In this document: positions 1-8,556 of the stretch, one piece after another | Numbering within the stretch: the first letter of the stretch is position 1 | Layout of the letters: the number at the start of each line of letters is the position of its first letter | Source: WTGU01 sp965242855 | GTDB lineage: Bacteria; Pseudomonadota; Alphaproteobacteria; UBA828 | Direction: 5' to 3' | DNA: 64,000 nucleotides | Assembly: GCA_965242855.1 (NCBI GenBank) | Contig: OZ251509.1 | Span: 1,178,001-1,242,000, forward strand | The notes under the pieces: generated by a model | Seen by the model: the letters and a program-made list of their open reading frames with translations, nothing else | Databases searched by the model: none | What the model was told of the DNA's origin: nothing | Program-made: the position numbers and the translations under genes

Positions 1-963
1 GCCGCGCAGGGCGTCGCGGTGCTTGAAGCAGTTGACGAAATGCCCGGCGGCGACCGTGTCGGCGGGCGGCATTTCGGCGCGGCAGCGGGCGTCGGCGAAG
101 GGGCAGCGGCCGGAGAGGTAGCAGCCGGTCGGAAGGTCGATCGGGCTCGGGATCTCGCCCGCGAGGTCCACGGCGCTCTCGCGCCTGAGCTTCGGGTTGG
201 GCAGGAGGACGGAGGAGAGCAGGCCCACGCTGTAGGGATGCCGCGGGTGGCTGAAGAGCGCCTTCGCCGCGCCCTGCTCCACGATCATGCCCAGATACAT
301 CACCGCGACGCGATGGCTCAGATAGCGCACCGTGCTCAGGTCGTGGCTGATGAAGAGATAGGCCGTCTCCAGCTCCCGTTGCAGGCGGATCAGCAGGTCG
401 ATGATCTCGGCCCGCGCCGTCGGATCGAGGGCGGAGGTGGGTTCGTCCAGGACGATCAGCTCCGGGCTCGTGACCACGGCGCGGGCGATGCCGACGCGCT
501 GCTGCTGCCCGGCGCTGAGCTCGGCCGGGAACTGCTCCAGCGCCGCATCGCGAAGCCCCACGCGCCGGGCGACCTCGCGCACCCGCGCGCGCCGGTCGTG
601 GCGCGAGACGCCCGTCGCGCGCAGCGGCTCGCCGATGGTTTCACCGATGCGCACCTGCGGGTCCAGCGATTCGGCGGGCTCCTGGAAGACCAGCTGCAGC
701 CGGCCGCGCAGCGCGCGCGAGCGGATGTTGCGCCGCCGGTCGATCGGGCGGCCCCGGAAGCCGACGGCGCCGCGCGTCGCCTTGATCAGGCCGAGGACGC
801 AGCGGCCCACGGTCGTCTTGCCGGAGCCGGATTCGCCGACCAGCGCGAGCGTCTCGCCCCGGGCCACCGTGAAGCTCACGCCGTTGACCGCCTGGACGAC
901 CTGGCGCGAGCCGGCGATGGGGAAGTGCTTCACCAGCCCGTCCACGACGAGAACGTCGCTCAT
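1..963 (-). CDS. Oligopeptide/dipeptide ABC transporter ATP-binding protein (DppF/OppF type), 3' end cut by window edge
   Basis: Cytoplasmic ATPase that powers uptake of a peptide-like substrate through the adjoining permeases. The translation begins MSDVLVVDGLVKHF. It shows a Walker A GESGSGKT (residues 43-50), an intact Q-loop (FQEP), signature LSAGQQQR, Walker B LIVLDEPTSALD and an H-loop ISHD. Near the visible end is the cysteine-containing oligopeptide-ABC tail (TGCYLSGRCPFADARC). The ATG overlaps the stop of the upstream ATPase gene (ATGA), so the two are translationally coupled. All catalytic motifs are intact, unlike its partner NBD at 960-1946. The C-terminus lies outside the window. 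Confidence 0.93.
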   Translation of the reverse strand, partial: MSDVLVVDGLVKHFPIAGSRQVVQAVNGVSFTVARGETLALVGESGSGKTTVGRCVLGLIKATRGAVGFRGRPIDRRRNIRSRALRGRLQLVFQEPAESLDPQVRIGETIGEPLRATGVSRHDRRARVREVARRVGLRDAALEQFPAELSAGQQQRVGIARAVVTSPELIVLDEPTSALDPTARAEIIDLLIRLQRELETAYLFISHDLSTVRYLSHRVAVMYLGMIVEQGAAKALFSHPRHPYSVGLLSSVLLPNPKLRRESAVDLAGEIPSPIDLPTGCYLSGRCPFADARCRAEMPPADTVAAGHFVNCFKHRDALRG

Positions 964-1946
964 CCGACCCGCTCCACCGGGAAGTGACAGCGCACGAAAT
1001 GGCGCGCGCCGCGTTCCCGGAGAGGCGGGCGGCGCGCGTCGCATTCGCCCTCCCGATGGACGCAGCGCGGCGCGTACAGGCAGGCCGTCCCGTGGACGGG
1101 TTCGTCGGAGGCGAGCGGCTTGTGCCACTTGCGCCGGAGCGCCGGGTTGTGGGCGAAGGCCGCGAGCAGCATGACGCTGTAGGGATGCTGCGGGTTTTCG
1201 AAGAACCGGGCGGTCTCGGCGATCTCGACGATCTCGCCGCCGTAGATCACGGCGACCCGATCGCAGAAATGGGCGGTGATGCCGATGTCGCGGGTGATGA
1301 ACAGCATCGAGGTGCGGTGCTCGCGCACCAGGGTGCGCAGGAGGTCGAGGACCTGGGCCTGCACCGTCACGTCGAGGCCGCTGGTGGCGTCGTCCGAGAT
1401 CACGAATTTGGGCGCGCAGACGAGGGAAATCGCCATCACGACGCGCTGCGCCATGCCGCCGCTCAACTCGTGCGGGAACGCCTTGAAGCGGCGCGCCGGG
1501 TCCGGGATGTGCACCGCCTTCAGCATGTCGAGGGCCATGGCGTCGGCCTCGCGGCGGCCCACCTCGAGATGGGCGCGGGCCACGGCGGCGATCTGCCGGC
1601 CGACCGGGACGAGCGGATCCAGCTCGCTGCGCGGATTCGGGATCACCATGGCGATGTCCTTGCCGCGCACCGCGCGCAAGGCGTTCTCGCCGAGCGCCCG
1701 CATGTCCTTGCCGTCGAACCGGATCGAGCCGCCGTCGATGCGCCCGGGCTGCGTCAGGAGCCCCATCACGGCGCGGGCGAGGGTGGTCTTGCCCGAGCCC
1801 GATTCGCCCACCAGCCCGACGATCTCGCCCGCGCGGACGCGGAGGTCGAGGTCGCGCACGGCGTGCACCGCCGCCTCCTCGTACACCGGGTAGGAGACGT
1901 TGAGCCCGGCGACGTCGAGCACCGGCTCCGCCCCGACCGCTCCCAT
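960..1946 (-). CDS. Oligopeptide/dipeptide ABC transporter ATP-binding protein (DppD/OppD type) with degenerate catalytic motifs
   Basis: Second ATPase subunit of the peptide importer, 328 aa, starting MGAVGAEPVLDV. Walker A GESGSGKT (47-54) and signature LSGGMAQR (161-168) are intact, but three other motifs are not. The Q-loop reads IPNP (102-105) where FQDP/FQEP is usual. Walker B reads ISDDATS (183-189), with Asp in place of the catalytic Glu. The H-loop reads ITRD (217-220), with Arg in place of the switch His. Family knowledge suggests that this site binds ATP but hydrolyses it poorly, leaving the DppF-like subunit with the competent site. The Cys-containing C-terminal tail is present. 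The start lies 2 nt after the preceding permease stop. Confidence 0.92.
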   Translation of the reverse strand: MGAVGAEPVLDVAGLNVSYPVYEEAAVHAVRDLDLRVRAGEIVGLVGESGSGKTTLARAVMGLLTQPGRIDGGSIRFDGKDMRALGENALRAVRGKDIAMVIPNPRSELDPLVPVGRQIAAVARAHLEVGRREADAMALDMLKAVHIPDPARRFKAFPHELSGGMAQRVVMAISLVCAPKFVISDDATSGLDVTVQAQVLDLLRTLVREHRTSMLFITRDIGITAHFCDRVAVIYGGEIVEIAETARFFENPQHPYSVMLLAAFAHNPALRRKWHKPLASDEPVHGTACLYAPRCVHREGECDARRPPLRERGARHFVRCHFPVERVG

Positions 1947-1948
1947 CG

Positions 1949-2959
1949 TCAACCCCTGATCCGGGGATCGATCGCGAAGTAGATCAGATCCACCGCCAGA
2001 TAGATGATCAGGGAGAGGATGGCCGAGAAGAGCACGAAGCCCAGCACCGGGTTGATGTCGGCGTTGAGCACGCCTTGCACCGCGTACTGGCCGGCGCCGC
2101 CCCAGCTGAACACGATCTCCACCAGCACCGCGCCGCCGATCAGGAAGCCGTAGAGCACGCTGACGATGGTCACGACCGACGGCAGCGAATTGCGGAACGC
2201 CTTGCGGATCACGGTCTTTTTCGGCAGCCCGCACATCTCGGCGTAGCGGATCAGGTCGGATTCCAGCATCCGTTCCATCGTCGCCTGGGTCATCTTGAGG
2301 ATGGGGCCGGCGTTGATCACGCCCAGGGTCACCACCGGCAGCACCAGATGGCCCAGGGTCGAGCGGAGCGCCTGCCAATTGCCCGCGACGATGCTGTCGA
2401 TGATCAGGAAATTGGTGACCGGCGGCGGCGGCAGGACGGCGAAGTCGATCCGGCCCAGCGGCGCGGGCGCGACCTGCATGATCGTGTAGAACAGGTAGAT
2501 CAGAATCAGCCCCAGCCAGAAATCCGGCAGCGCGCCGGCGAGAAGGCCGTAGTAGTCGGAGAACTTCTTCACGATCGAGCGCTTGAACCAGGCCGCGGCG
2601 ACGCCCAGCGGGACGCCGATGACGAGCGCCAGCAGCAGGGAGAGGGTGATCAGCTCGAGGGTCGCCGGGAAGCGCACGGCGAGATCGTCGAACACCGGCT
2701 TCGTGGTCTGCCACGACGTGCCGAGGTCGCCCTGCACCAGATTTTGCAGGTAGATCCAGAACTGGTCGATGATCGTGCCGTCGAGCCCCATCTCGGCGTT
2801 GAGCATGGCGAGCTGCTCTTCCGTCGCGAAGGGGCCCAGCATCATCACCGCCGGATCGCCCGGGATCAGCTTCACCAGCAGGAAACTCACCAGGATGATG
2901 CCGAAGAGCTGGGGGCCGATGAAGACGAAGCGGCGCCCTATGTAGCGGAGGATGCGCAT
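1949..2959 (-). CDS. Peptide ABC transporter permease (DppB/OppB type)
   Basis: Inner-membrane permease, 336 aa, one half of the substrate channel. It starts MRILRYIGRRFVFIGPQL, giving the typical single N-terminal membrane helix with LIPGDPA after it. A periplasmic loop follows, then a five-helix BPD_transp_1 core with an EAA-type loop region (residues around RYAEMCGLPKKT). It ends AIDPRIRG, the usual C-terminus of DppB-like proteins. The start codon overlaps the stop of the upstream permease gene by one base in the run TGATG. A longer in-frame extension exists upstream but would read through the other permease in the wrong frame. Confidence 0.93.
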   Translation of the reverse strand: MRILRYIGRRFVFIGPQLFGIILVSFLLVKLIPGDPAVMMLGPFATEEQLAMLNAEMGLDGTIIDQFWIYLQNLVQGDLGTSWQTTKPVFDDLAVRFPATLELITLSLLLALVIGVPLGVAAAWFKRSIVKKFSDYYGLLAGALPDFWLGLILIYLFYTIMQVAPAPLGRIDFAVLPPPPVTNFLIIDSIVAGNWQALRSTLGHLVLPVVTLGVINAGPILKMTQATMERMLESDLIRYAEMCGLPKKTVIRKAFRNSLPSVVTIVSVLYGFLIGGAVLVEIVFSWGGAGQYAVQGVLNADINPVLGFVLFSAILSLIIYLAVDLIYFAIDPRIRG

Positions 2960-3915
2960 CAGGCGCGCGCCTTGCGCGTGCGGAGCGAGCCGGCGAGCGC
3001 CCGCCGCCGGGCCGGATCCGCGAGCACCTCGACGCTCGCGCCGACCAGCGCGAAACCGAAGACGGTGAGCCCCAGCGCGATGCCCGGGAACACCGAGGGC
3101 CACCACTGGCCGGTGATGATGTTCTGGAAGCCCATGGCGATCATGCTGCCCCATTCGGGCGTCGGCGCGACCACGCCGGCGCCGACGAAGCTCAGCGCGG
3201 CCGTCAACAGGATCGACCAGCCGATGTTGACCGACAATTGGCTCAGGATCGGCGCGAGCGAGTTGGGAATGACGTGGCGCAGCATGATCGCGAGATCGGA
3301 GGCGCCGGAGACGTAGGACGCCTCGACGTAGCGCATGTTGCGGATCGCCAGCACCTGGCTCCGCATGAGGCGGAGATAGATCGGCGCGTTCACGAAGGCG
3401 ATCGCGGCGATGATGCTCTCCAGGCTCTGGCCGAAGATCGCGACCAGGGCGATGGCGAAGACGAAGACGGGAAAGGCCTGCAGGACGTCGGCGGCCCGCA
3501 TCACGAAGCCCGCGCCGAAGGAGCCGAAACCGCCGCCCTCCTGGTAGTAGCCCACGACCGCCCCGATGAAGGAGCCGACCACGGCGGAGATCGTCGTGCC
3601 CGCGAGCGCGATCGTCAGGTCGATGCGGGGCGCGTAGACGATGCGGCTGAAGATGTCCATCCCCGTCGCGTCGGTGCCGAAGAGGTGCCGCCAGCTCGGG
3701 GCTTGCAGGAAATCCGCCGGATTCGCGGCCTCGGGCTCGTAGGGCGCGATCAGCGGCGCGAAGACCGCGAGGACGATGACGACGATGACGATGGCGTAGC
3801 CCAGCGCGAAGAGCGGGCGAGCCCACAGGATCGCGAGCAGGAAGCGCAGGGCATGGAGGAGGGCCCCGGCGCGGCCGCGCGCGCGCAAGGGGAGGCCGGC
3901 GGCTGCGTCCGTCAT
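2959..3915 (-). CDS. Peptide ABC transporter permease (DppC/OppC type)
   Basis: Second inner-membrane permease, 318 aa. After a hydrophobic helix (about residues 26-50) it carries the OppC N-terminal segment APLIAPYEPE and the motif HLFGTDATGMDIFSRIVY, diagnostic of DppC/OppC. The transmembrane core follows, with the cytoplasmic coupling loop around SYVSGASDLAIMLRHVIPN. The gene directly follows the binding-protein gene with a gap of about 130 nt that contains a three-copy 11-bp repeat. No strong Shine-Dalgarno sequence is visible ahead of the ATG, so the start is supported mainly by family length. Confidence 0.92.
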   Translation of the reverse strand: MTDAAAGLPLRARGRAGALLHALRFLLAILWARPLFALGYAIVIVVIVLAVFAPLIAPYEPEAANPADFLQAPSWRHLFGTDATGMDIFSRIVYAPRIDLTIALAGTTISAVVGSFIGAVVGYYQEGGGFGSFGAGFVMRAADVLQAFPVFVFAIALVAIFGQSLESIIAAIAFVNAPIYLRLMRSQVLAIRNMRYVEASYVSGASDLAIMLRHVIPNSLAPILSQLSVNIGWSILLTAALSFVGAGVVAPTPEWGSMIAMGFQNIITGQWWPSVFPGIALGLTVFGFALVGASVEVLADPARRRALAGSLRTRKARA

Positions 3916-3931
3916 GGATCGCGCGCCCCTT

Positions 3932-3964
3932 GGGTCATACGGGGGTCATACGGGGGTCATGCGG
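3932..3964. repeat. Three tandem copies of an 11-bp unit (GGGTCATACGG)
   Basis: Three head-to-tail copies, the third differing by one base (GGGTCATGCGG), lie directly upstream of the permease start and downstream of the binding-protein gene. The position would place them in the leader between two operon genes. No function is recognised. Confidence 0.8.
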
Positions 3965-4045
3965 CCGGCTGCGGTCCGCCGGTCGGGAGCGGCAGAGGGG
4001 AGCGGGCCGCGCCGGGCGGGGAGCGGCGCGGCCCGCAGCACCGCC

Positions 4046-5713
4046 CTACGCTTCCCGGCGGAAATCCTGGAAGCGGATGTTGTTGGACGTGTAGTAGGTC
4101 CACCCCCTGACGTCGGAGCGGCGCGCCATCGAGTAGTTGGTGAACGCGCCGAACACCCAGGGCGCCTCGCGCATCACGATCTTCTGCACCTCGTCCATCG
4201 CCGCGAGCCGCGCGTCCATGTCTCCCGTCCGCGCCGCGCCGTCGATCAGCTCGTCCACCCGGGCGTTCTCGTAGTTGGAGTAGTTGATGAACGACTTGGA
4301 GTGGAAGTAGAGATTCATCGAGTATCCGGGATCCGGACACCACGGCGAATCGTAGTAGAAGATCATCGGCTGCTTCCGCTCGGAGACGTTGTTGTAGAAC
4401 GTCGCCGCCGGGATCTTCTTGAGCTGGAGGGTCACGCCGATCTCCTTCAGCGCGCTCTGGAAGAGGATCGCCGTGGTCTCCTGGGTCGCCTGCGAGGCGT
4501 CGTAGGCGAGCACCGTCTCGAAGCCGTCGCCGTAGCCCGCCGCCTGCAACAGCGCCCGCGCCTGTTCGAGATCCTGGGCGCCGTACTCCCAATAGCCGGC
4601 GTTGAAGCCGGGATAGATGTCCGGCATGCAGCCGGTCAACGGGCTCGCGAGGTTCTGGAACACGGTCGCGATGACCTGCTCCTGCGGGAACGCGAAGTTC
4701 ATCGCGCGGCGGACGTCGATGCTGTCGAAGGGCGGGATCTTGGCGTTGAGCTCGATCCAGAGCATGAAGGTCGCCGGGATGGTCTCGACGGCCACGCCCG
4801 GCGCGTTCGCGAGCTGCACCAGCTCCAGCGGTTGCAGATACTGCGCGATGTCCACCGCGCCGCCCTGGAGAAGCTGGGCGCGGTTCGCCGAGGTCGGCAC
4901 CTCGCGCAGGATCACCGTCTCCATCGCCGGCTTGCCGCCGTAATAATCGTCACGCGCCTTGTACACGGCCTGGGCGCCGCGGGTGAGCTGCTCGATGCGG
5001 TAGGGGCCGAAGCCGGCGGTCTCGTTCTTGAGGAACTCCTTGGCCCACGGGTCGTCGGCGCCGCCCACCTCCCGGCACTTCGCGGAATCGTAGATCGGGT
5101 TGTAGAGATTCGGCTGGAGCTTCAGCAGCAGCGGGTTCGGGTGGTCGAGGTTGAACGACACCACGTGTTCGCCCTCGGCCTTGATCTGCTCCTTGCGCTC
5201 GAGGCTGATGGTGTTGGCGAAGAAGCCGCCGATGGCGCCGAGCTCGAGCTTGCGGTGCCAGGTCCAGACCACGTCCTCGGCCGTGAGCGTATTGCCCCAA
5301 TTGCTCTTCACGCCTTCGCGCAGCTTGAAGCGGACCGACTGGCTGTTCGGGTCGATCTCCCAGCTCTCCGCGAGCTTGCCGCGCATGTTCACGCGGCCGG
5401 GGCGGTCCGGGTAATCCTTGATGTCCTCGCGCAGCGCGGTGGGCACGCCCGGATCGGGAATCTTCTCGAATTCGACGAGCGAGTCGTAGCAGGCGGCCAC
5501 CGACTCGAAGGTGCCGAGGCTCACGTCGTATTCGCTGTCGAGGCTCTGCGGCGTCGCCGGCGCGGCGATCACCAGGGTCGTCGCCCGGTCCTGGGCCATG
5601 GCGCCGCGGTGCGCGAGGACGCCCGGCACGGCGGCGGCCGCTGCGGCCGCGGTCGTCCCCTTGAGAAACGCGCGCCGGTCGAGCGCCCAGCGCCTGCTCG
5701 TCGATGTGGTCAT
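4046..5713 (-). CDS. ABC transporter substrate-binding protein (SBP_bac_5), Tat-exported
   Basis: Periplasmic receptor of the importer, 555 aa, family 5 of solute-binding proteins (peptide/nickel/hydantoin type). The start at MTTSTSRRW is preferred because AAGGAG lies 6 nt before it; an ATG further upstream lacks this. A twin-arginine signal RRAFLK (13-18) is followed by an Ala-rich hydrophobic stretch and a likely cleavage after AMA. Folded export is therefore predicted. The mature part has family hallmarks (LAESWEIDPNSQSVRFKLREGV, LTAEDVVWTWHR). It is first in the operon with the permeases and ATPases downstream. The neighbouring hydantoinase-type genes hint at a cyclic imide or amino-acid-derived substrate, which is inference. 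Confidence 0.92.
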   Translation of the reverse strand: MTTSTSRRWALDRRAFLKGTTAAAAAAAVPGVLAHRGAMAQDRATTLVIAAPATPQSLDSEYDVSLGTFESVAACYDSLVEFEKIPDPGVPTALREDIKDYPDRPGRVNMRGKLAESWEIDPNSQSVRFKLREGVKSNWGNTLTAEDVVWTWHRKLELGAIGGFFANTISLERKEQIKAEGEHVVSFNLDHPNPLLLKLQPNLYNPIYDSAKCREVGGADDPWAKEFLKNETAGFGPYRIEQLTRGAQAVYKARDDYYGGKPAMETVILREVPTSANRAQLLQGGAVDIAQYLQPLELVQLANAPGVAVETIPATFMLWIELNAKIPPFDSIDVRRAMNFAFPQEQVIATVFQNLASPLTGCMPDIYPGFNAGYWEYGAQDLEQARALLQAAGYGDGFETVLAYDASQATQETTAILFQSALKEIGVTLQLKKIPAATFYNNVSERKQPMIFYYDSPWCPDPGYSMNLYFHSKSFINYSNYENARVDELIDGAARTGDMDARLAAMDEVQKIVMREAPWVFGAFTNYSMARRSDVRGWTYYTSNNIRFQDFRREA

Positions 5714-5999
5714 GTCGTTCTCCTTGGTTTGCTCCATCGGCCCCCCGCGGGGCCGCACAGGATAGTCCGCTTGTCCGCAAGATTCATCCGAAGGCCTCCC
5801 TCGCTGCGCGGCCGATGCCCGCTCGGCGTGCGGCCATGCGGCCCCCTTCGACCATGCGACCCCCTCCCGGCCTCCCCCCTGGCAGGGGGGAGGGGTACAA
5901 ATGGCCTTTCCCCGGCAGGGGGAGGGGCCGATACGACCTTCCTCCGGCAGGGGGGAGGGCGTGGCGGGCGGCGGGGCGTCATGCGAAGCCGTGCGCCTC
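5714..5999. repeat. Intergenic stretch with a G/C-rich palindromic dispersed repeat (core 5871-5893)
   Basis: No gene is seen here. The 23-bp palindrome at 5871-5893 (core CTCCCCCCTGGCAGGGGGG) is identical to 49009-49031 and differs at one base from 33861-33883. Two degraded copies follow at about 5910-5933 and 5943-5960. The stretch separates the racemase gene from the transporter operon on the same strand. Confidence 0.75.
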
Positions 6000-6758
6000 C
6001 TATTCGGCGGCTTGCGGCAGCGCCGGTTCGGCGGAGAAGTGGCGGAAGGCGCCGGTGAAGCGCTTGGGCTCGGGCGGGCGGTAGGTCTTGCGCTTGCTGG
6101 TGCGCAAGGCCAGCTCGACCAGCAGCTCGGCCTGCTTGGTGGCGCAGACGACGCCGTCCAGGATCGGCACGCCGAGCTCCGCCTCCAGCTCGGCGGCGAA
6201 GCGGGCGAAGCCGGCGCAGCCCAGGCAGACCGCCTCCGCGTCGTCCTCGCGCACGGAGCGGCGGACCTCGTCGCGCAGCTTCTCCAGCGAGCCCGCCGGG
6301 TCGCGCTCGATGTCGAGGACGTAGAGCGGCGTGGTGCGGATGGCGACGACGCGCTCGGCCATGCCGTAGCCCCGCACCATCTCCTCCAGCATCGTGCGGA
6401 TGCGCGGGATGACCGTGACGATGGAGAAGCGCGCCGCCACCATCGCGGCGGTGTAGAACGACGCCTCGGCGATGCCGATCACGGGCTTCTCCGTCGTCTC
6501 GCGCGCGGCATGCAGCCCGGGGTCGCCGTAGCAGGCGATGACGTAGGCGTCGACGCCCTCCGCCTCGCCCTTGCGCACCTCGTCGATCACGCCGCAGGCG
6601 GCGACGCATTCGTCGCGGTAGTTCTCGATCGATTCGGGGCCGAAGTCGGGGCTCGTCGCCACGATCTCCGTGCCGGCCCGCGCCGCCGCCCGCGCGGCCG
6701 CGCCGATGCCCTCGGTCATCTCCAGGGTCGTGTTCGGGTTGATCACCTTGATCTTCAT
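6000..6758 (-). CDS. Aspartate/glutamate (hydantoin) racemase family protein
   Basis: Cytoplasmic cofactor-independent racemase of the Asp/Glu/hydantoin family, 252 aa. It begins MKIKVINPNTTLEMTEGI, the characteristic NPNTT start. The two catalytic cysteines sit in VIACYGDPGL (first half) and VCLGCAGFA (second half), with GVPILDGVVCA near the end. Its ATG overlaps the stop of the hyuB-like gene (ATGA). In family members this enzyme interconverts D- and L-5-substituted hydantoins or related amides, so that a stereospecific hydrolase can use both. The operon with hyuA/hyuB fits that role; the actual substrate cannot be read from sequence. Confidence 0.9.
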   Translation of the reverse strand: MKIKVINPNTTLEMTEGIGAAARAAARAGTEIVATSPDFGPESIENYRDECVAACGVIDEVRKGEAEGVDAYVIACYGDPGLHAARETTEKPVIGIAEASFYTAAMVAARFSIVTVIPRIRTMLEEMVRGYGMAERVVAIRTTPLYVLDIERDPAGSLEKLRDEVRRSVREDDAEAVCLGCAGFARFAAELEAELGVPILDGVVCATKQAELLVELALRTSKRKTYRPPEPKRFTGAFRHFSAEPALPQAAE

Positions 6759-8545
6759 CGCGCTGCCTCCTCTTCGCGCCGTTCGCGCCGCCGGGCTTCC
6801 GTCGCCGCCTCGTCCACGGCGCCCGCCTCCGTGACGACGACGCCGTAGGCGCCGGCCGCCGTCTCCCGCGAGACGTAGCCGTCGCGGACGTCGTCGGCGA
6901 CCGCCGCGGGCGGGCGCTCGGCGGCCCGGCCGTAGCCGCCGCCGCAGGTGCCGGTGAGCGTCAGGCTCTCGCCGGCCTTGACCGCCCGGTTCGGCATCAT
7001 CGAGGGGAAGGGGACGCGGGTGCCGTCGGCGCGGTGATAGACCAGCGCCGCCTCCCGCCCCTCCGCGCCGCCGGCGAACCCCCAGGGGCGGAAGGCGTGG
7101 CCGTCGCCTTCGACGGAGATGAAGCTGTCCTCCAGGAAGCCCACTTCGCGGATCGAGCCGATGCCGCCGCGCCAGCGCCCGGCGGCGGCGCAATCGTCGC
7201 GCAGCTCGTAGCGCCGGATGCGCAGCGGCAGGTGGGATTCGATGTCCTCGATCGGGTTGTTGCGGGTGTTGGCGTAGAGCGTGTCCACCGCGTCCATCCC
7301 GTCCTTGCCGGCGCGCCCGCCGTAGCTGCCCTCGTGGATGTCCATGTGCACCCAGTGGCGCCCGCCCTTGATGCCGGAGAAGGCGACCACCTTGAGGTTG
7401 CCGACGCCGGCCGAGACCTTGTCCGGCACCGCCTGGGCCAGCGCCTTCATCAGCGTGTCGGCGACGATGTTGCCGGAGACGAAGCGGGCGATGGTGGGCG
7501 CCGGGAATTCCGGGTTCGCGATGGTGCCCTTCGGCGCCACGATGGCGATCGGGCGGATCAGGCCCGAATTCTGCGGGATGTGGCCGTGCGCCGCGCTGTC
7601 CAGCAGGATGGAGCGGACGGTGAGCCAGATCGCGCAATCCACCGTGCCTTCCAGCGGCATGTTGATGGGCCGGTCGTCGCATTGCCGCGAGGTGCCGGTG
7701 AGGTCCACCGTCATCGCGTCGCCTTCGACGGTGGCGGTCACGACGATCTTGAAATGCCGCCGGTCCGGGTCGTCGAGGAAGCCGTCGACATGGCCTTCCG
7801 CCCGCCAGGAGCCGTCCGGCAGCGCCGCGATGGCCTGGCGCATGAGCCGCTCGGAGTGATCCATGAGCGCGTCCGACGCCGCCTCCACGGTGGCGAGGCC
7901 GTGGCGCTCGATCAGCGCCAGATAGCGCTCGGCGCCGATGCGGCTGGCGGCGACCTGCGCCTCCATGTCGCCCACCACCATGTCCGGCGCCCGGATGTTG
8001 TCGCGCATCATGTGCCAGAGCGCGTCGTTGCGCGCGCCGCCGTCATAGGCCTTGAGCGCCTTGAACTGGAGCCCCTCCGCGTAGGCGTCCATGGCGTCGA
8101 CGATGCCGCAGCTGCCGGGGCTGAGCGCGCCGATGTCGAGATGATGCGCCGTGGTGACGGCGTAGCCCACCGGGGCGCCTGCGTGGAAGACGGGCACGAC
8201 GAAGGCCACGTCCGGGCCGTGGCTCGCGCCGTGATAGGCGGAGTTGTGGACGATCACGTCGCCCTCGCGCAAGGTTTGGCCGCGCTCCGCGAGGAGGCGG
8301 TTCATGCCCTTCACGTAGCCCGGGATGGGGCCGGATTGCAGCGGCGTCGAATGCACCGATTCGCAGAGCTGGCGGCCGTGGCGGTCGACGATGGCGGCGC
8401 CGAAATCCTCCGATTCCCGGATGATCGAGGAATAGGACATGCGCATCAGCTTCCAGCCCATCTCGACCGCGATGTTCTCCAGCGCCCCCTGGATCACGCT
8501 GGCGGTGACGGGGTCGATGGGGCGGCGGTTCGGCGTCTCGTCCAT
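6755..8545 (-). CDS. Hydantoinase B / oxoprolinase family subunit
   Basis: 596 aa, Hydantoinase_B family. It starts MDETPNRRPIDPVTASVIQGALENIAVEMGWKLMR, a very typical beginning, 9 nt after GAGGAG. Other family signatures are RESEDFGAAIVD, a His-rich GYAVTTAHHLDIG segment and SGNIVADTLMKALAQA. With HyuA it forms an ATP-dependent amidohydrolase acting on hydantoins, 5-oxoproline or related lactams (caprolactamase, N-methylhydantoinase and acetophenone carboxylase are relatives). It overlaps the racemase start by 4 nt and follows hyuA by 11 nt, so the three form one transcript. Confidence 0.92.
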   Translation of the reverse strand: MDETPNRRPIDPVTASVIQGALENIAVEMGWKLMRMSYSSIIRESEDFGAAIVDRHGRQLCESVHSTPLQSGPIPGYVKGMNRLLAERGQTLREGDVIVHNSAYHGASHGPDVAFVVPVFHAGAPVGYAVTTAHHLDIGALSPGSCGIVDAMDAYAEGLQFKALKAYDGGARNDALWHMMRDNIRAPDMVVGDMEAQVAASRIGAERYLALIERHGLATVEAASDALMDHSERLMRQAIAALPDGSWRAEGHVDGFLDDPDRRHFKIVVTATVEGDAMTVDLTGTSRQCDDRPINMPLEGTVDCAIWLTVRSILLDSAAHGHIPQNSGLIRPIAIVAPKGTIANPEFPAPTIARFVSGNIVADTLMKALAQAVPDKVSAGVGNLKVVAFSGIKGGRHWVHMDIHEGSYGGRAGKDGMDAVDTLYANTRNNPIEDIESHLPLRIRRYELRDDCAAAGRWRGGIGSIREVGFLEDSFISVEGDGHAFRPWGFAGGAEGREAALVYHRADGTRVPFPSMMPNRAVKAGESLTLTGTCGGGYGRAAERPPAAVADDVRDGYVSRETAAGAYGVVVTEAGAVDEAATEARRRERREEEAAR

Positions 8546-8556
8546 GGCCCGCTCCT

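Noticed and set aside
1949..3826. A 625-aa protein covering both permease genes
   Set aside because: Only the part from 2959 to 1949 has permease character; the upstream part is the second permease read in the wrong frame. The ATG at 2959 overlaps the upstream stop as elsewhere in this operon.
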